DNA of 64,000 bases from positions 1 through 64,000 of the forward strand of contig JAODUP010000103.1 of assembly GCA_025642065.1 (NCBI GenBank). Reading direction: 5' to 3'. Below the pieces are notes generated by a model. It did not search any database, was not told where the DNA came from, and saw only the letters and a list, made by a program, of their open reading frames with translations. Of this stretch, positions 58,433-64,000 are shown in pieces (the first letter of the stretch is position 1; every line of letters begins with the position of its first letter). A program made the position numbers and the translations under genes. Source of the DNA: Paralvinella palmiformis (lineage: Eukaryota; Annelida; Polychaeta; Terebellida; Alvinellidae).

Positions 58433-61400
58433 ATGTGTCTATGACAAAGTATTTGTCACAAAATTGAATACATCGAATGTATATAGAATGGTTTTATGGT
58501 GAATTATGTACCTGAAAATACTTTTTAACACTTTCTTAAATGATAACATCACCTAGTTTTATATTTGATTTTCCACCAGTTTTGTGTTTACATCACAAGT
58601 TACCAGTAGATCCAGTTCACTGATCATATCTTAACACTGTTAAACTATGTTCATTGCTCACTTATTTTAATATTACAGGATATACGAATCAAAGGTCATT
58701 CCAGAAAGTAAACAGAAGCCATACTTACTGTTTGCGTATGCTGATTTCTGTTACCAATGTATGCAGGTTCAGGGGATGTGGGAAAGGATCCGAGGTGATT
58801 TGGACACAATAGGTAAGATGCAGGCATAATGTAACATCGGAATTTTTTAACGTTATGTCTAAAGCTTAAACTTATAGATCAAGTATGTTTGAATACGATT
58901 CAAAACACTTATCATGGATCATGTTGTTCTTTAGTTATTCCACAGTGCAGGTGGTCAATAAGTTCTGATATTCGGGATTTGGCTGAATAAATGCAAACGT
59001 GTAGTGAATAATGTTATAGATTACATACAGAAGTCATCACATTATATATATAGCGATCGCTCTTCCTCTCCCCATTATATTTAGGACTAGGCGTAGGCAC
59101 GGTACATGTACACATAGATCAACCTCTTGCCCGTCGGCTTAAGGTCTCCAGTATACCAGCATTTGTGGCTATCGTTAATGGCAAGCCCATACATTACAAC
59201 CAGAGACAATACAGTATTGTGCTTCTTAGGGAGTTTGTACGAAATCTTGTACCCACAGCAGTAGTAAAAGATGTAAGTTAGTTAGTGATGGAGACTACAA
59301 TCTAGATGTTTGCTTGTTTTTTTTGTTTATATGTCTTGTTATATCCTGTAAACTCGCATCTTGTCAGTTTATAGATGGTTATTCTTGTTCAGGCATGGGG
59401 GTAATCATAATCAAATGTAATCAATTACAGTCTCTAATAATCACAATCACCATTTCCAGATGGAAATGTAATTGTAATCAGTTACACATTCTCAAATAAT
59501 CACAATCACCATTGTGATCAATTATATTGTAATTGTAATCATAATCAGCGATTACTTTCACCATTACACAAGGTTTTTGATTATTTATCACACTTACATT
59601 TGTGTGATAAACGTCATATTTAATCATGATTACTTAAAATGTAATTGCAATCATTATCAATTACATTAAGTAGTAATGTAATGATAATCATTGTATTCTG
59701 AAGTAATAATAATAATAATCAGTTACCTTAGTCCTGTAATTGCCCCATACCTGTTCTTGTTAGTGGCTTGTTATTCCTACTTTTAGAACTACTTCTCATT
59801 CTAATTTCTGTGAATTAACCTTTCAGAGGTTCAGATGGGTTTTGACATTTCATATATTATTTTGGAAACCATCTTATAATTCTATATATAGGGAGTTATA
59901 CATTTGTAAACTTGTCTGTTATATTTTTAGCTTACAGATAGTAATTATGAAGACTTTATTAGCAACTGGCAGAATACTAACAAAGTAAGCATGATATTCT
60001 GTGATGATGGAGCCAAGAAATCAATGCGTTACTTATATGCTGCATATGCAAACAGAAACCAAGTGTTAGCAGGTTATTTACAGAAAAATAGGTATGATTA
60101 ACCATTTGTGCCTGTTTCTTTGTTTTTGAAGTTAAAGCGATTATGTTTGGTGCATGTTATTAAAATGTTAAATACTAGCCATATCTTTTTAATCAAGAAT
60201 GTGACATATTTATTTTTTAACATAATTTGTACTTAAAATATTGCTCCTATTATAGTCCAGATACAGTTGGATTCCGAAGGAAATATGGAGTGAATCATTT
60301 CGGAGAAACTTTAATACTGTTTAATGAAAATTTGGAGACACCCGTAGCCCAGATAAATGTGAGATAAATTTTTATTCTTATTTCTCGTGGAATGGTTTTT
60401 AAAAATATAATCAACTGGTGTTCTGAAATCTGAAATTCTTATTGAAATATTAATTGAACACTTTGTAGCAATATGTCCCAATTGTTGGTGGTGAGTTCAG
60501 TTTTTTCACTTTGATAAACCAGATGAAAAATATACCACGGAATACAATGGACCAGGTGATAGAATCTAACAACTATCTTACTGTACCACGACTGTCATCA
60601 CAGCAAGTATTTGATCATCTCTGTCCTCCACTTTCAAGCAAACGCAGTAAAAAGTTAGTCACTTTTTCTTACCCTAGTACAATTTTTCATATAAATATCA
60701 GGAATATCTTTTATGGGGAATATTTTTTATGATAAAGTATTAATTACTATTGGGATTAATTTATACATAGTCCTAATTTTAGGTTATACGTTTGAATCAC
60801 TGTGATTATTTTCTGTTTCATCGTGTGGTCAGATGATTTCAGTAACTCGGCCTGAATCTTATTTATGCGTTTTAGACTGAATTGACTTTATTTCAATTTC
60901 GTTGACTCGTATATTCCATTTAATAGTTTTCTTCTCGTTTGTTTGTTCTTGTAAAAATTTAGTGAGATAGTGCTGAGTATTTATTGTTTGATTTTTATTT
61001 GCTGTGCATTGTATAATAAATAGGTGTTTGTTTACCTGTTCGAATCCATGTATTGTTATATAATATCTACAATAATGTTTACACTACTACATTATTTGTG
61101 TTAATGTTTATGGCATGATCAATATATAATTCGTATGTGGCTCTTTGTTATATAGGATATGTGTTGTGCTATTAAGTAGAAAGATTCCTGATCACCAGGA
61201 GTACTTGGATAGCTTCAGACATTATGCTCAGCATCATCAAGATCCAGATGACAGAGTAAAATATGGATATTTGTGGGAAGATACCCAAACAGCCTTTGTC
61301 AAGCAGATAACAAAAGGACAAGGTCTTGCTAATGAGACTCTTGGTACACTTAAGGTAACTTGATTCTATCTTATATCAATTTTATTGTTGCCTTTTTACA

Positions 61401-63879
61401 ACAAAAGTTTGTGCACACAGCAGGTTGAGTGTAACAAGAAACTTCCAAAGATAATGAGGGTGTTAAAGAGATCTGTGGTCAACTGTGCTACCAGTTAGGT
61501 GATGGAGACACTCACTTATTCTATTTTATAATTGTTACCTAGTTATACAGGTGTCTTGCTGTAACCCAGACATGGTCTGGACTAAGGCTATAACAGTTCT
61601 TAATTTAAAAAATCTCATCTAATTCCTCACACCTATGATTCAATCCAGTTGTTTTTACAGAAACCAAAATTGGCTCCAACCTCATAGAATAATATGGATT
61701 CTTGTGCTCGCCGCTCAACAGTTAGTCGGACATTTAGAGTGTCTGTGGATCTCTGATGTTCATACATAGCATATAGTCATACTTTGGTCTGGAAATAATA
61801 GCTATATATACATACCACACTGCAAGACTGATAAACATAGGACTATTTGTTCTAATCATAGAAGCAAAATGCTTCAAGCATGATATCCAGCAGTGCTCAC
61901 TACTTCACAATACAAGGTTAAATTCAGAACTGAATTAATAATGTCAAATTCAGTTGAACAAGTGGAAGTATATAACTTAATAGATAGATTAAGATTATTT
62001 TAACACTTTCTGGTATATGGGTTATATTTTTGGTAAAATACAGGTAAAAAAGGTTGGGTAATTGCGATTTATCTGGTACTAGGAAACTATTCATAATCAT
62101 ATACAATGTTTAATTCATATACAACCATTAGATTATAATATACAAGATAATAAAATAACACAATGAGTGTATTCTGGTAACATCATATGAGTGATAATAT
62201 AATATTGTTAGCAAAGAAAATGATAATATTAATGATTGGAAAAGAGAAATTATCTCTATTAGAATGACACACAGTAATACTCATAACAGAGTTGCTTTCA
62301 AACAGGAGTTTTTGTGGTTTCATGGAAAGTGTTGTTGCTATTTATAATAGACCTTGCCAATTAAGCTAGTGACATCTGGCAGCAGGATTTATAACTACTA
62401 CAACCAGGTCGTAAACACGACCCATTAATTGAGTCTGGATCACCTTTTCAGTGTGTACACGAGAATTGTTTATATATTTTAACGATCATTGCTGGTGATA
62501 ATACTCCACAATTCCAACAGTCAGTAAAGGAAAATGAAAGATAAGGTGATATTTAGTATATTTCTATTCAAAGAAGAGACTGATTTAGTAAACAAAATAA
62601 ATTAAATTGGAAGTTATGTGTGGTAGTTCGCAGAACACATTTCCCATGTACAAGCGGATTGCAGTCTTTGTAGCGAAAGTTTAGGTATAGGCAGTGGCTT
62701 TCCCATGGAGTTTCTTCAATACACATCTTTGGCCATTTATAATAATATCGAAAGTGGACAAGACAGTTGTAATACTATCATTTTACCAAAACCATTCTGA
62801 GATATCTTAAACTATTTGTTTTATTTGTGGTCATTTTCTGTGTAGAATGTTCGCCATCATCTAGCAGTAGACTCATGGCACATGTCAGTGATAATGCACC
62901 GGCATAGATGGCATATTCTAATAATTAAACGGGTGTGCTAGTTGGATCAAAAATACCATGAGTTGATTTTAAAATGTAAACAAACCCTGTTTGTCGCCAT
63001 TTCAATTTTCAAGCGATAACCAACACTGGCAGACTTCACTAAAGATATATTTACTCTCATTTGTTGACAGGAACATTTATCATTAGAAGTATTTTCCTAT
63101 CTGAATTCCAATTGTATTACGCAGTAGATCGTTGTTCAAACGAGATGTTCAGAACAAGAATCCGGCCTACATTGAAAACCATGAAACTCCGCATCCGCTG
63201 CTCTGGGTGGTGACCTGAAATGTAAAAGCAGCGTAAATTAGTTGGCAGGGTCTATTATCATTTATTTATGATAAACAAACTGATCACCTGTAATAAATGA
63301 TGTTCATCCAATTCCACTAGGTGGCTGTCATATGGCGTAAAGATGAACACAAGCTGTTGTACGATTGGTTGGAGGATGGTTGGTATTTGGAAAGTGGTCT
63401 TCTTCAGCAGAGTCGGAGACGTCTGAATCGTCTCGTTGATTGGGCTTTGCAGAGCAGTGACATACTTCCTTTTGTTATGGAGCTGCAACATGATTTGATA
63501 GATGAACATCGTGATGTGAGTACCAGGTCATATTGACACCTTCCCAACATATGCAAGGGTGATAATCTCGGTTGAACACTAAAACACAGTAACTGTTATA
63601 ATCATTTAAAATTTATTACCCTGGCAGTGGATTGAAATATTAGTGGTTTCCTAGATATTTGAAGAATAAACATGTTTAATGGATATTTATGTGAAAATCA
63701 TACAATTATAAAAAGTTTTAATTGTGTTTTTATATAAATAAATGAGATCATAGCCATTGCTTGTTTTTACTTCACCCATTAAGTGTTTTTGTTTTGGTTT
63801 CTTTTCTTCAGAACTTACTGACGAGGATAAAAAATCGGCTTTGGGATTGGTATGATGTTATCTGGGATAAAATAACCAG
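52312..63879 (+). CDS. DNAJC16: DNAJC16-like J-domain and thioredoxin-like ER protein, 5' 11 exons, cut by window end
   Basis: ER-anchored Hsp70 co-chaperone. Exons: 52312-52505, 57642-57711, 57832-58034, 58679-58812, 59085-59272, 59931-60091, 60256-60358, 60469-60653, 61156-61354, 63321-63515, 63812-63879; these give 566 residues and the rest lies outside. A hydrophobic signal (VYPKCTTICMVLLLLLQ) precedes the J domain (about 36-100) with YKILGV, AYKQLAKEW and the HPD triad at 66-68; a G/F-rich stretch follows (near 107-145). The thioredoxin-like domain has CYQC at 180-183, matching the CxxC of vertebrate DNAJC16, and RRLKVSSIPAFVAIVNGK. Later parts (KICVVLLSRK) align with the second half of the family. 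An in-frame TAA directly precedes the chosen ATG; Met13 would give a shorter signal peptide. All exons join in frame; the exon 3 donor GG|GTTGGT is weak. Confidence 0.92.
52795..53036. repeat. Degenerate ~18-bp minisatellite
   Basis: About a dozen units of the type AACTAACTGATGTCTAAA, some with AATGTCTAAAT or TTTAATGTCTAAAT variants. Confidence 0.85.
53452..54132. mobile_element. TIR DNA transposon, copy 2 of the 25101-25500 family
   Basis: Left end ACGTATCCGAGCATCGGAAC (53457-53476); right end carries the reverse, GATTCCGATGCTCGG (about 54116-54129), preceded by ATGCTCGGATCTTTATCA. Plus-strand frame pieces KVEDAFDSFEE-like and KELEDRTN suggest a former coding region that I cannot assign. 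Confidence 0.65.
55145..55830 (-). mobile_element. Pogo/Tigger-like element, second copy, truncated
   Basis: Starts TA|CCATATATACTCACGTATAA and then follows the reverse complement of 34722 down to about 33900, including the remnants of the DDNDSDFEGF coding end and the repeated blocks. No opposite terminal repeat found, so the far end is lost. Confidence 0.7.
56380..56880 (+). mobile_element. LINE fragment (CR1/Jockey-like), 3' end
   Basis: LQKLHWPPVREHVHIKILLI and KSIDDMASEYLCELI, then ISTLWNKLTMDI and the 3' block TTTGAATGGCTCCTGC. Same family as 28395-28800. Stops interrupt it. Confidence 0.75.
57712..63811 (+). other. DNAJC16 introns 2-10
   Basis: Intron 2 (57712-57831) and intron 7 (60359-60468) are short. 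Intron 3 has (TA)n(TG)n at about 58400-58436. Intron 5 carries the hAT-type MITE. Intron 9 (61355-63320) is ~2 kb; only weak SINE-like words (CAGGTTGAGTGTAACAAG) near 61420 were noticed. Introns 8 and 10 show nothing recognised. Confidence 0.6.
59390..59753. mobile_element. hAT-type MITE with perfect 8-bp target duplication
   Basis: 364 bp. The left end CAGGCATGGGGGTAATCA and the right end, reversed, CAGGTATGGGGCAATTACAG form an 11-bp terminal inverted repeat with one mismatch. TTCTTGTT stands directly on both sides (59382-59389 and 59754-59761), the 8-bp duplication typical of hAT elements. The interior is packed with GTAATCA/ATAATCA subterminal repeats on both strands and has no coding capacity. 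Confidence 0.9.
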
Positions 63880-63965
63880 GTTCGGAATAAGCAATTTGTC
63901 TAATTTATTTTTATATGGAATAAAACTAGTGAGGATCATTTATATTATACAAAGAATCATAATAG

Positions 63966-63966
<1 letters not shown>

Positions 63967-64000
<34 letters not shown>
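63967..64000. repeat. (AT)n microsatellite at window end
   Basis: Begins 87 bases after the last visible DNAJC16 exon and runs off the window. Confidence 0.85.

Overview
The window is eukaryotic: four intron-split genes with GT..AG junctions sit in AT-rich DNA full of (AT)n tracts, tRNA-derived SINEs, LINE fragments and short DNA transposons. The repeat style (SINE tails with a GTGGCCGTAAAAC motif, LINE 3' ends with GCGCCTTTGAATGGCTCC) and a LAPS18/LLP-type gene suggest a mollusc, probably a gastropod. That placement is inference. All exon borders were found by reading splice sites and reading frames by eye.

Layout. Positions 1-11465 hold no gene. They are a large inverted repeat centred near 5300, each arm being a tandem dimer of a ~3.2-3.4 kb unit, with an older diverged partial copy beyond the right end. 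Positions 11466-18500 are intergenic, with many microsatellites and old transposable elements. A GC-richer stretch follows, then an aquaporin gene (+, 19165-24989, 3 exons, 331 aa). Convergent to it is a complete actin-related protein 8 gene (-, 43178 down to 26809, 12 exons, 601 aa), the INO80 chromatin-remodelling subunit. Its introns hold several well-preserved DNA transposons, SINEs and a decayed PHD/FLYWCH transposon gene. After 3.6 kb comes a small LLPH/LAPS18-type nucleolar protein gene (+, 46759-47360, 3 exons, 111 aa). About 5 kb of dead LINE sequence follows. Last is the 5' part of a DNAJC16-type gene (+, from 52312, 11 exons visible, cut by the window end), coding for an ER J-domain/thioredoxin-like protein.

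The four genes belong to unrelated pathways (membrane transport, chromatin remodelling, ribosome biogenesis or transcription, ER proteostasis) and do not form a functional cluster. I found no convincing new biological system. The most informative signals are the 11-kb inverted duplication, whose left arm looks partly garbled and may be an assembly artefact; an intact hAT-type MITE with a perfect 8-bp target duplication; a nested SINE with a 10-bp target duplication; and a 61-bp templated filler copied from an aquaporin intron into a nearby transposon.
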